From an uncultured Candidatus Melainabacteria bacterium (GTDB lineage Bacteria > Cyanobacteriota > Vampirovibrionia > Gastranaerophilales > Gastranaerophilaceae), in assembly GCA_947570135.1 (NCBI GenBank), contig CANOTP010000004.1:124001-188000 (forward strand): DNA of 64,000 nucleotides, written 5' to 3'. Of this stretch, positions 1 through 6,341 are shown piece by piece. The notes below the pieces were generated by a model. It was given only the letters and a program-made list of their open reading frames with translations. It ran no database searches and was not told where the DNA came from. Both the position numbers and the translations under genes were made by a program. The stretch's first letter is position 1. Each line of letters starts with the position of its first letter.

Positions 1-107
1 CTTAAAACAATAGTTTGAAAAAACGGGATAAAAAAGAAAATAAGCAAAATTATTCCCGCAGGAAGTAAAAACAAATACGGTGCCGATTTCCCATAATACT
101 TAAACAT
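1..107 (-). CDS. Sugar-type ABC transporter permease, N-terminal fragment (runs off window)
   Basis: Only the first 35 codons are present; the gene continues past the window start. The peptide begins MFKYYGKSAPYLFLLPA and continues as a long hydrophobic stretch (GIILLIFFFIPFF). An APYLFLLPA-type start followed by the first membrane helix is typical of MalF/UgpA-family inner-membrane permeases of carbohydrate ABC importers. The ATG is at 105-107 on the minus strand. It lies downstream of the XRE gene in the same direction, separated by 47 bases that include a degenerate copy of a dispersed repeat. The family call rests on a short N terminus only, and the substrate cannot be told. Confidence 0.6.
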   Translation of the reverse strand, partial: MFKYYGKSAPYLFLLPAGIILLIFFFIPFFQTIVL

Positions 108-130
108 ACGCAAATTATCTCACTATTTGT

Positions 131-153
131 CTGTTGAGTCAAGTTTAGAATGA
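131..153. repeat. Degenerate half of the dispersed palindromic repeat
   Basis: CTGTTGAGTCAAGTTTAGAA followed by TGA resembles the right half of the repeat at 1429-1522 (ATTCTGAGTCAAGCTCAGAATGACA). The arms have decayed and the left half is missing. It sits between the XRE gene and the permease fragment. Confidence 0.4.
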
Positions 154-154
154 A

Positions 155-463
155 TTATTTGCCGAATTTCAAGCATTTATAAAGGAAAAGAATATTTTTT
201 TCCTCGTCTAATGCTTCAATAATTTCCTGTTTCATTTTTTTATACGGAATTTCGTCTTTAAATACAAAAAGTTCATAAATATTGACATTAAGGGCTTGCG
301 CAATAGCTGTTAAATTTTCTGCTGTCGGGTAGTTATTACCGTTTTCGATTCGGCTGATATTTTTAGGGTCAATTCCGACAAGTTCGGCTAAGTTTTCTTG
401 TGTAATCTTGCGTTCTTTTCTCAGTTGTTGAATTTTTTGTCCCAAGTCTTGTTTTAAAGTCAT
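155..463 (-). CDS. XRE/Cro-family transcriptional regulator
   Basis: A DNA-binding protein of about 102 residues. The helix-turn-helix reads LGQKIQQLRKERKITQENLAEL...DPKNISRIENGNNYP, the standard XRE fold. It is followed by LTAIAQALNVNIYELF and a short charged tail. I place the start at the ATG at 463 because AGGAG lies 8 bases upstream; the longer frame from 481 would start at TTG without an SD. It is divergent from the prepilin-like gene at 649, with a 10-bp palindrome and a consensus sigma70 promoter between them. It therefore probably represses that gene and possibly itself. Two further XRE/prepilin pairs of the same arrangement occur in the window. The regulatory link is inferred from layout only. 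Confidence 0.85.
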   Translation of the reverse strand: MTLKQDLGQKIQQLRKERKITQENLAELVGIDPKNISRIENGNNYPTAENLTAIAQALNVNIYELFVFKDEIPYKKMKQEIIEALDEEKNILFLYKCLKFGK

Positions 464-503
464 ATTTGCGGCTCCTGACAAATATTATCAATGATATATT
501 TAT

Positions 504-513
504 GTTAATTAAC
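504..513. promoter_or_regulatory. Palindrome, possible XRE operator
   Basis: GTTAATTAAC is a perfect 10-bp palindrome in the spacer between the divergent XRE and prepilin genes. A second inverted repeat, CAGAAAA-ttatg-TTTTCTG, lies at 608-626 in the 5' leader of the prepilin. Both are candidate repressor sites, but neither repeats elsewhere, so specificity is unproven. Confidence 0.3.
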
Positions 514-554
514 TATCTGGTAGATGTAATTTTTCAAAAAGGTGATGTATTGTA

Positions 555-583
555 TTGACAAAAATCTATTCGTAGGATATAAT
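555..583 (+). promoter_or_regulatory. Consensus sigma70 promoter for prepilin-like gene
   Basis: TTGACA at 555-560 and TATAAT at 578-583 with a 17-base spacer match the consensus exactly, the strongest promoter in the window. Transcription would start near 590. An exact consensus beside a repressor gene suggests that control comes from repression rather than from a weak promoter. Confidence 0.8.
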
Positions 584-648
584 TAATGTATAATTCTATG
601 TTATAGACAGAAAATTATGTTTTCTGAGAGTTAATGGAAGTTGTATTT

Positions 649-1422
649 ATGAAAAAACGAAAGGATTTTAAGATGACAAAAAGATTCGGTTTTACTTTGG
701 CTGAGGTATTGATTACCTTAGGTATCATTGGTGTGGTTGCGGCAATGACAATTCCAACATTGATTGCAAACACAAACGGAGCAAAATTCAGATCACAATT
801 TAAGAAAACAATTTCAACATTGAACCAGGCAGGTTTGATGGCTCAAGCTCAGTATGACTTTGACTATGCAGGTACTACTGAAAAATGTACAGGTACAGTT
901 GCTACCGATGCAGGTCAACACCCTGAATCAGTAATGTCTTTCTGTGCAATTTTGAACGGTACATTAACAGGTCAAACTTATCAAGGTGCTGTTACAAATA
1001 TTAAACGTAGCAACAACGGTATAGATGAACCTTATGAGATAAAACAACCTACCGGTTATGGTACCGTTTTAACTAAAGCTACAGCTGAAGCATACTTAGC
1101 TTACACATTAGCAGATGGCGCTATTGTAGCATTTTCTCCTGATGCTATAGGTTGTGATGTTCCTATTGGTACTCAAATTACAGGTGCATATATTGCAACA
1201 AAACCTCAATGTATGGGATTTATTGATGTAAACGGTGCAACATTACCTAACAGAGAAGTTTCTTGTACTGATTCAACGAAAGATGCCGGAAAAGTTGAAG
1301 AACCTTGTGCAGTTAAAAATGATGCTAACCACATGACAGATATCTTCCCTGTATTCTTCCACGATGCAACTGTAGAACCTGCTTCTGCTGCAGCTAAATA
1401 CGTTTTAACAACAAGTAAATAA
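649..1422 (+). CDS. Type IV prepilin-like / pseudopilin-like protein (XRE-paired)
   Basis: A secreted or pilus-assembled protein with a class III signal: a basic leader, then G|FTLAEVLITLGIIGVVAAMTIPTLIAN, where cleavage follows Gly and Glu is at +5. The C-terminal domain (about 200 residues) contains cysteines and the signature IDVNGATLPN, shared with other prepilins here. Candidate starts are ATG 649 (GGAAG 8 bases upstream) and ATG 673 (AAGGA 7 bases upstream, leader MTKRFG); ATG 634 has no good SD. It is divergent from the XRE gene and driven by the consensus promoter at 555. Its closest relative in the window is the pseudogene at 44079-44789, alignable to the C terminus. Whether it forms a major pilus, a minor pilin or a pseudopilus is unknown. 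Confidence 0.85.
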   Translation: MKKRKDFKMTKRFGFTLAEVLITLGIIGVVAAMTIPTLIANTNGAKFRSQFKKTISTLNQAGLMAQAQYDFDYAGTTEKCTGTVATDAGQHPESVMSFCAILNGTLTGQTYQGAVTNIKRSNNGIDEPYEIKQPTGYGTVLTKATAEAYLAYTLADGAIVAFSPDAIGCDVPIGTQITGAYIATKPQCMGFIDVNGATLPNREVSCTDSTKDAGKVEEPCAVKNDANHMTDIFPVFFHDATVEPASAAAKYVLTTSK

Positions 1423-1428
1423 TGTATC

Positions 1429-1522
1429 GTCACTCCGTACTTGATACGGAGTCTATCAATGTCAATGTCCCCTTGTGGACTGAATCAACATTGACAGATT
1501 CTGAGTCAAGCTCAGAATGACA
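1429..1522. repeat. Dispersed composite palindromic repeat
   Basis: Three nested inverted repeats form a clover-like unit. ACTCCGTA/TACGGAGT is at 1432-1452. GTCAATGT pairs with ACATTGAC (about 1461 and 1488). ATTCTGAG/CTCAGAAT is at 1498-1518. The unit begins GTCACT and ends GAATGACA. The same architecture, with different arm sequences, recurs at 4932-5013, and a decayed half is at 131-153. It lies directly after the prepilin stop codon and could fold in the mRNA as a 3' structure. Confidence 0.7.
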
Positions 1523-1626
1523 GAAAACTTAATACATCAGGTGATACCGAATCACTTGATACGCTTTACATTATCGGGCGCGGGATTCACCTTCCGCGTC
1601 TTTGCCTTATCCGTTTTCTGCCAAAT

Positions 1627-1661
1627 AAAAAATGCGGCAAGTCTAAACTTACCGCATTTTT
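1627..1661. terminator. Bidirectional rho-independent terminator
   Basis: AAAAATGCGG-c-AAGT ctaa ACTT-a-CCGCATTTTT forms a near-perfect stem with one C/A mismatch. It has A-tracts and T-tracts on both sides, so it works in either direction. It lies 18 bases after the rpsT stop on the minus strand and also ends plus-strand transcripts from the prepilin gene. Confidence 0.85.
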
Positions 1662-1678
1662 ATTTAAAAAAGTTTCAA

Positions 1679-1951
1679 TTAAGCGTTAGCTGAAAGTTTT
1701 TTAATTGCAAGAACCAATCTTGATTTTTTTCTTGCAGCTGTATTTTTGTGTAAAATACCTTTAACAACAGCTTTGTCGCAAAGTTGGTATACTTTGGAAA
1801 TAGAAGCGTTTAATGCTTCTTTATCTTCACCTGATGCTAATTCTAATGCTTTTTTAACAGCAGTTTTGATTGAAGATTTGAAAGCAACGTTTCTTTGTCT
1901 GTTAGCTTCAGCTATTAACACTCTTTTTTTAGCAGATTTAATATTTGCCAT
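1679..1951 (-). CDS. rpsT: 30S ribosomal protein S20
   Basis: A 90-residue basic protein that binds 16S rRNA and assists early assembly of the 30S subunit. The start MANIKSAKKRVLIAEANRQR and the internal KSSIKTAVKKALEL and GILHKNTAARKKSRL segments are characteristic of bS20, at the usual length. It is transcribed alone on the minus strand, with its terminator at 1627-1661. An inverted repeat GTGCAA/TTGCAC at 1979-1999 lies in its leader RNA, and a TTGCAA element with TTTAAT/TAATAT lies upstream as a probable promoter. S20 is autoregulated in other bacteria; the leader hairpin could serve this, but that is speculation. Confidence 0.97.
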   Translation of the reverse strand: MANIKSAKKRVLIAEANRQRNVAFKSSIKTAVKKALELASGEDKEALNASISKVYQLCDKAVVKGILHKNTAARKKSRLVLAIKKLSANA

Positions 1952-2062
1952 AATTGAATTTACCTTTCATTTTACTTTGTGCAATTAATGACTTTGCACG
2001 ATACTCTACGAGGATGTGAGTACTTATATTAAACCCGAAAGAAATTTTTTTTGCAAGTTATA

Positions 2063-2091
2063 TTGCAAAAGTTTAAAAATTTTAATATAAT
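2063..2091 (+). promoter_or_regulatory. Sigma70 promoter of leader-type prepilin gene 1
   Basis: TTGCAA (2063-2068), a 17-base spacer and TATAAT (2086-2091) predict a transcript starting near 2098. This leaves a 5' leader of about 18 bases, enough for the AGGAGAG ribosome site before ATG 2116. It supports ATG 2116 as the true start even though that frame is closed after 17 codons. Confidence 0.75.
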
Positions 2092-2100
2092 AAAATAAAA

Positions 2101-2166
2101 AGAGGAGAGAAAAGTATGAAAAACCAAACTATGACTAGAAATTCGGGGGGGGTAACTTTTCCTGCT
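2101..2166 (+). repeat. Prepilin leader cassette, copy 1 (G8 run)
   Basis: A segment of about 66 bases is shared with 4843-4908 and 15299-15361. It contains AGGAGAGAAAAG-T-ATG, about 10 codons (MKNQTMTRNS), a G-run (here eight G, 2145-2152) and TAACTTTTCCTGCTT. In the ATG frame it encodes the 17-residue peptide MKNQTMTRNSGGVTFPA and then TAG (2167-2169). The downstream prepilin frame is reached only by a -1 shift (or one extra G) at the G-run. Confidence 0.85.
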
Positions 2167-2876
2167 TAGCGCAGCGCGCTTTCACATTAGCTGAAACATT
2201 AATAACTCTTGGCATAATCGGAATTGTTGCAGCGATGACTATTCCTACTCTTATTGCAAATTATCAAAAACATGTTACAGTTCAAGATTTAAAAAAGACC
2301 TTTGCAATGTTTCAAGAAGCTGTAAAATTATCAGAAGTTGAAAATGGTGAGATGTCAGGCTGGGAATTCCCTGATATTTCTGATTCATCAGTAGAAACGT
2401 TTCAAAATTTTACTGATAAATATCTGGCTCCTTATTTAAAAGTTTCAAATAAGTACAAGATATATGAATATTACGGTCCGTTTTCATTGACTAATACTCG
2501 AACACATTATTATCTGTCAGCTAAGCATTATCCGAATCAATTGATGAACGGAGTTATTTTTTCGTTTTTTAATCAAAATAGACTTTTCGGAATTTGGGTA
2601 GATTTAAATGGTAACAGAAAACCAAATATGATGGGAAAAGATGTTTTTGTGTTTAAGTTTAATATCCAAAAGGGTGCTCTTGAAATGGAAGGAATGCACT
2701 GTGCAAGAGAGGTAATTGCGACAAATAAACAAGCTCATTGTATCGACGGGGATTTTGTGCAATATTTCTATGATATCCACTGTCAAAAGATTGATGGTAA
2801 CCGCTATGCAGGAGGGTCATGCGGGGCATTAATTCAAAAGGACGGTTGGACTATCAGCAAGGATTATCCATGGTAG
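2116..2876 (+). CDS. Type IV prepilin-like protein, leader frame offset at G-run
   Basis: The prepilin helix is complete: A|FTLAETLITLGIIGIVAAMTIPTLIAN, followed by a C-terminal domain of about 190 residues with VDLNGNRKPNMMGKDVF. However, its frame contains no ATG, GTG or TTG between the upstream in-frame TAG (2137-2139) and the hydrophobic helix. The only good start, ATG 2116 with AGGAGAG, is in another frame. A -1 slip at G8 (reading GGG GGG then GGT AAC) joins them and gives MKNQTMTRNSGGGNFSCLAQRAFTLAE as the leader. The same offset occurs in two paralogues. The gene may be phase-variable, rely on transcriptional or ribosomal slippage, or be silent. Position -1 of the cleavage site would be Ala rather than Gly. 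Confidence 0.7.
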
Positions 2877-2932
2877 AAAAAATTCCTTCCTGTATGGGCT
2901 TGGCAGTATTTTAAGTTTTATTGCCGAAAAGT

Positions 2933-2960
2933 TTGCATATTCCTATTTTTATTGTATTAT
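2933..2960 (+). promoter_or_regulatory. Probable promoter of rpsB-tsf
   Basis: TTGCAT at 2933-2938 and TATTAT at 2955-2960 have a 16-base spacer. The predicted start near 2967 leaves a leader of about 105 bases before rpsB. Confidence 0.6.
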
Positions 2961-2966
2961 GTAGGT

Positions 2967-3060
2967 GGTTACATTAGCCTGATAGGTTCAGCCCTAGTCG
3001 GAGGGTAGCAGTTTATACCCCGATGAGGCGTGCAGCCCGTAGTACAATACATTAAATATA
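2967..3060 (+). ncRNA. Structured 5' leader RNA of rpsB (candidate autoregulatory element)
   Basis: The stretch is G/C-rich compared with its surroundings. It holds the hairpin TCGGAGGGTA-gcagttta-TACCCCGA (GGGTA pairs with TACCC, and TCG with CGA outside), flanked by GGTTCAGCCCTA on the left and GAGGCGTGCAGCCC on the right. Many bacteria have structured leaders before rpsB that bind S2. Position, length and stems fit that role. I do not recognise a specific Rfam family, and the fold is by eye only. Confidence 0.5.
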
Positions 3061-3072
3061 AGGAGAAAACCG

Positions 3073-3828
3073 ATGCCAACAGCATCTATGATTGAACTTT
3101 TAGAAGCAGGTGTACACTTCGGACACCAAACTCAAAGATGGAACCCTAAAATGAAACCGTATATTTACGGTGCAAGAAACGGGATTTACGTTATTGACTT
3201 AAGAAAAACAACCGATTTATTGGATGAAGCTTACAATCTTGTTAGAGATTATGCTGCAAAAGGAAGAAATGTTCTTTTTGTAGGTACTAAAAAACAAGCT
3301 GCTGAAGTTGTAGCTGAAGAAGCAGTTCGTTCAGGCGCTTATTACATCAACAGAAGATGGTTAGGCGGTATGTTAACTAACTTTGAAACTATCAGAGGAA
3401 GAGTTAACAAATTAAAAGAAATGGAAGAATTTATTAACAACGGTTACGTTGACAAGCTTCCTAAAAAAGAAGTTGCTCAATTAAACAGACAACTTTCTAA
3501 ATTATCAAAAACTTTAGGCGGTATTAAAGAAATGCGCGGTCTTCCTGATTTGATTTTCATCGTTGACCAGGCTAAAGAAGAAATCGCTATTAAAGAAGCT
3601 AACAAATTAGGTATTCCTGTTATTTGTTTGGCTGATACAAATGCTAACCCTGACGGTATCGATCACATTATCCCTGGTAATGACGATGCTATCAGATCTA
3701 TCAAGTTAATCACTTCAAAACTTGCAGATGCAGTTTTAGAAGGTAAACAACTTAGAGAAAACAAAGCAAACGAAGCTAAGAAAATTGAGAAAATCTCAGC
3801 TGAAGATGCAGGTGTTACAGAAGCGTAA
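3073..3828 (+). CDS. rpsB: 30S ribosomal protein S2
   Basis: A 251-residue small-subunit protein. Typical uS2 segments are [28 protein letters not shown] at the N terminus, [27 protein letters not shown], and [20 protein letters not shown] near the C terminus. The charged tail ([17 protein letters not shown]) is lineage-variable. AAGGAG lies 7 bases before the ATG. It is followed by tsf after 81 bases that hold a strong hairpin, the usual rpsB-tsf order. Transcription probably starts at the promoter at 2933, and expression may be tuned by the structured leader. Confidence 0.98.
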   Translation: MPTASMIELLEAGVHFGHQTQRWNPKMKPYIYGARNGIYVIDLRKTTDLLDEAYNLVRDYAAKGRNVLFVGTKKQAAEVVAEEAVRSGAYYINRRWLGGMLTNFETIRGRVNKLKEMEEFINNGYVDKLPKKEVAQLNRQLSKLSKTLGGIKEMRGLPDLIFIVDQAKEEIAIKEANKLGIPVICLADTNANPDGIDHIIPGNDDAIRSIKLITSKLADAVLEGKQLRENKANEAKKIEKISAEDAGVTEA

Positions 3829-3849
3829 GCGACTAAGTTACTAAGTATC

Positions 3850-3882
3850 TGAGGCACTAAGAAATTTTCACTTAGTGCCTCA
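3850..3882 (+). promoter_or_regulatory. Perfect hairpin between rpsB and tsf
   Basis: TGAGGCACTAAG and CTTAGTGCCTCA form a 12-bp perfect stem around a 9-base loop. There is no T-tract after it, so it is more likely an mRNA-processing or stability element, or a weak attenuator setting the S2 to EF-Ts ratio, than a full terminator. A direct remnant (GACTAAGTTACTAAG) precedes it. Confidence 0.6.
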
Positions 3883-3909
3883 GGCATATAAATAAAGGAG
3901 AAAGTATAA

Positions 3910-4773
3910 ATGAACATTACAGCTCAAATGGTTAAAGAACTTCGTGATAAAACAGGTGCTGGCATGATGGATGCAAAAAAAGCGCTTGTAGAAGTTGACG
4001 GAGATATGGAAAAAGCTCAAGAAATTCTTCGCCAAAAAGGTATCGCTTCTGCTGAAAAGAAAATGGGCAGAATCGCTGCTGAAGGTAGAGTTGATTCATT
4101 CGTTTCAGATTCTTGCGGCGCTATGGTTGAAGTTAACTGTGAAACAGACTTCGTTGCAAAAAACGATGATTTCAAAGCTTTAACTGCTAATATGGCAAGA
4201 CATATTGCAGAATTGAACCCTGAAAGCGTAGAAGCATTCTTAGCTTCAACTTGCCCTGAATGCGGTAAAGTTATTGAAGATGCTTTGAAAGAAAAAATTG
4301 CTTCTATCGGTGAAAAAATCACTGTAAGAAGATTTGTAAGATATGAAGGCGCTACAGCTACATATATTCACAACGGAAAAATCGGTGTATTGTTAAACAC
4401 TGATAATAAAGATGAAGAATTAATGAACGATATCTGCTTACATATCGCATCAAGCGCTCCTCAATTCGTTTCAAGAGAAGAAATTCCTCAATCAGTAATT
4501 GATGAAGAAACAAGAATTGAAATGGGTAAAGAAGATTTACAAAAGAAACCTGAAGCAATCAGAGGTAAAATTGTAGAAGGTCGTGTAAATAAGTTAATGG
4601 CTGAAAGATGCTTACTTGAACAGCCGTTTGTAAAAGACCCTAACCAAACAATTGCTCAATTGATTGAAGGTAAATTAACAATCAAAGCATTCACAAGATA
4701 CGAATTAGGCGAAGGTCTTGAAAAACGTCAAGATAACTTTGCAGAAGAAGTTATGGCTCAAATGAAAGGCTAA
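3910..4773 (+). CDS. tsf: Translation elongation factor Ts
   Basis: A 287-residue guanine-nucleotide exchange factor for EF-Tu. The N-terminal UBA-like segment is VKELRDKTGAGMMDAKKALVE. The exchange core contains VEVNCETDFVAKND, the TDFVAKN motif that inserts into EF-Tu, and a C-terminal module follows. Length is close to that of E. coli EF-Ts. A small insertion TCPECGK near residue 115 carries a CxxC pair, possibly structural. AAAGGAG lies 8 bases before the ATG. It is co-transcribed with rpsB and ended by the strong terminator at 4792. Confidence 0.98.
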   Translation: MNITAQMVKELRDKTGAGMMDAKKALVEVDGDMEKAQEILRQKGIASAEKKMGRIAAEGRVDSFVSDSCGAMVEVNCETDFVAKNDDFKALTANMARHIAELNPESVEAFLASTCPECGKVIEDALKEKIASIGEKITVRRFVRYEGATATYIHNGKIGVLLNTDNKDEELMNDICLHIASSAPQFVSREEIPQSVIDEETRIEMGKEDLQKKPEAIRGKIVEGRVNKLMAERCLLEQPFVKDPNQTIAQLIEGKLTIKAFTRYELGEGLEKRQDNFAEEVMAQMKG

Positions 4774-4791
4774 TAACCGATAAATATTATT

Positions 4792-4826
4792 AAAGGCGGC
4801 GACAAGTTTACTTGTCGCCGCCTTTA
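4792..4826 (+). terminator. Rho-independent terminator of rpsB-tsf
   Basis: AAAGGCGGCGACAAG-ttta-CTTGTCGCCGCCTTT is a perfect 15-bp GC-rich stem directly after tsf. The TATAAT at 4830-4835 begins within four bases of it, so the next gene is likely to have its own promoter abutting the terminator. Confidence 0.9.
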
Positions 4827-4842
4827 TGTTATAATAAGTAAA

Positions 4843-4908
4843 AGAGGAGAGAAAAGTATGAAAAATCAAGCTATGACTAGAAATTCGTGGGGGGTAACTT
4901 TTCCTGCT
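4843..4908 (+). repeat. Prepilin leader cassette, copy 2 (TG6 variant)
   Basis: Nearly identical to copy 1 over TATAATAA...AGAGGAGAGAAAAGTATGAAAAA and onward. The run reads TCG-T-GGGGGG-TAAC here. The ATG frame gives MKNQAMTRNSWGVTFPAFS and then TAA at 4915-4917. The prepilin frame is entered by the same -1 shift as in the other copies. It can also be entered from the GTG at 4887, created by the T in the G-run. Confidence 0.85.
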
Positions 4909-5747
4909 TTCTCCTAAGTAACATTTTTACAGTCACTCTGAATTTAATTCAGAGTCTGTCAATGGCAATAAAAAATAATATTGATAGATTCCGTGTCGGT
5001 GCACGGAATGACAATAAAAAAGGTTTCACATTAGCAGAGGTTCTGATTACTCTTGGCATAATCGGAATTGTTGCAGCGATGACTATCCCAAGTTTGTTAA
5101 CCAATATTCAAGACAGGCAGTTTAAGTCGATGTATAAAAAGTATTTTTCAACATTATCGCAGGCTATGTTAAGAAATTATGAAGACACGGGTGAAACTTT
5201 CAGTTATGCTGATTGGCGGGAAATGCCGTTTTTTATATGTAATGTGCAAAAGTATATGAAAGTTCAGTCAAGCGGAATTGACTGTTCTAAAGTTTACAAT
5301 AGAGCAGAAGCGTTTTGGGGGACTGATTCTTGGCCGAGAACGGAAAACAGTGATAAATTATGGCATAGTGGAGCTCAATGGTATGATAAAAAGGGTAAAC
5401 CAATGTACTTAAATGGCGGATACTTGCCATTAACTTTTGTATTACTTGATGGTACTATGTTTAATTTTAATTGCTATAATTCAATTTTACTTGATGTTAA
5501 CGGCAAAAATGGTCCGAATGTTGTCGGGCGCGATATTTATTTTTTACGCTTTAAGCGGGATAGTGCCGCACCTGTTGCATCAATTCAAGTGAACGAAGAG
5601 TATCAAACCAATGCATGTACCCAGGGAGGTTCTAACTCAACAATAAAACTGACAAAAGATAATTATGTAGAAGATTGTTTAAAAGGAACAGGCTGGGGTG
5701 CTCGATTTTATATATGCAGCAATCCAAATAAATTAAATCTTTATTGA
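4858..5747 (+). CDS. Type IV prepilin-like protein with repeat-derived leader
   Basis: The prepilin core is KKG|FTLAEVLITLGIIGIVAAMTIPSLLTN, then a domain of about 220 residues with LDVNGKNGPNVVGRDIYF and several cysteines. The frame is open upstream from the GTG at 4887 through an unusually long leader of about 47 residues, much of it encoded by a dispersed palindromic repeat (4932-5013). The strong SD and ATG at 4858 are in the other frame and need the -1 shift at TG6. ATG 4962 (MAIKNNIDRF) inside the leader is also in frame but has no SD. The 3' end overlaps the convergent gene at 5733 by 15 bases. Confidence 0.75.
4932..5013 (+). repeat. Dispersed palindromic repeat inside prepilin coding leader
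   Basis: The unit begins GTCACT and ends GGAATGACA like that at 1429-1522. Its left arm pair is ACTCTGAATT/AATTCAGAGT (4935-4955) and its right arm pair ATTCCGTG/CACGGAAT (4988-5009), with GTCAATGG and ATTGATAG between. The whole unit is open in the prepilin frame and encodes part of the leader just before KKGFTLAEV, as if the repeat had inserted into the gene. Confidence 0.7.
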
Positions 5748-6239
5748 AAACCCTACGTTAACGCTTGTTGTAGAGGGGTTGATTTTTGTAAGATCATATC
5801 CTTGAACTTCAACAAACACGTTTCCTCCGCCAAAATCGTATAATAAACCCGCAAAACATCCGATGTTGTTTGTAACATCGCCTGAGTTGCAGTTTACTTT
5901 CGATGCCGCGTATGGTGTTGCGTAAGCTTTTGTGTTATTTCCAATCGGAATATTTATTGTGCAAGGTTGAACCCTGAATTGTACGGATTGAGAGCTTTCG
6001 CCAATGTTGTTTCTTATTCTGAACCCGCCTGAAAACGGGTTATCTCCGTATGACATAGAACCTTTAACGTCAAAAATCGCGCTTGTCGGTTTTCTGTCAA
6101 ATGTCATCCCGAGTCCTGCGTAAGCTCCAAGGCTTCCGTTTCCGACTTTGTAGCTGTTATCTACCCCGACGGTTGTAAAGTTTGTTCCGTCAAGCTGTAT
6201 AAATGTTGAACCTGATACTTTTGTTATCGGTGTTGCCAT
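5733..6239 (-). CDS. Unknown small protein, possibly outer-membrane beta-barrel-like
   Basis: A 168-residue protein rich in Gly, Asn, Ser and Thr with alternating hydrophobic patterns (SLGAYAGLGMTFD, GFRIRNNIG, GGGNVFVEVQGYDL), ending in NVGFSIKI. Such a pattern suggests beta-strands; a short barrel or a beta-sandwich is possible. I see no clear signal peptide, because the protein starts MATPITKVSGSTFIQL. It has two Cys residues in the middle region and one later. It is convergent with the prepilin at 4858, overlapping its last 15 bases. No family recognised. Confidence 0.6.
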   Translation of the reverse strand: MATPITKVSGSTFIQLDGTNFTTVGVDNSYKVGNGSLGAYAGLGMTFDRKPTSAIFDVKGSMSYGDNPFSGGFRIRNNIGESSQSVQFRVQPCTINIPIGNNTKAYATPYAASKVNCNSGDVTNNIGCFAGLLYDFGGGNVFVEVQGYDLTKINPSTTSVNVGFSIKI

Positions 6240-6341
6240 AAAATTTTCCCCGTAATTATCCCCTTATATATATAAAGGTTTTTTACGAGGAAAAATTGCA
6301 TAAATCAAATACACAAAGTTACAAATTAATATATTTACCCC

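Noticed and set aside
1206-1433. Minus-strand ORF of 75 codons inside the prepilin gene
   Set aside because: It is the antisense of a well-supported gene with prepilin signature and has no SD of its own.
1575-1605. CGCGG/CCGCG hairpin after the first prepilin gene as a second terminator
   Set aside because: Short stem, 10-base loop and no T-tract; the terminator at 1627 is far better.
2235-2876. Start of the prepilin at ATG 2235
   Set aside because: This Met lies inside the hydrophobic helix (VAAMTIP); starting there would remove the peptidase site and half of the helix.
2951-3052. Closing stem ATTGTATTA/TAGTACAAT around the rpsB leader
   Set aside because: The left arm contains the -10 box (TATTAT) and so is probably not in the transcript.
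4017-4322. Minus-strand ORF of 101 codons within tsf
   Set aside because: Shadow of EF-Ts; high codon bias of tsf creates open antisense frames.
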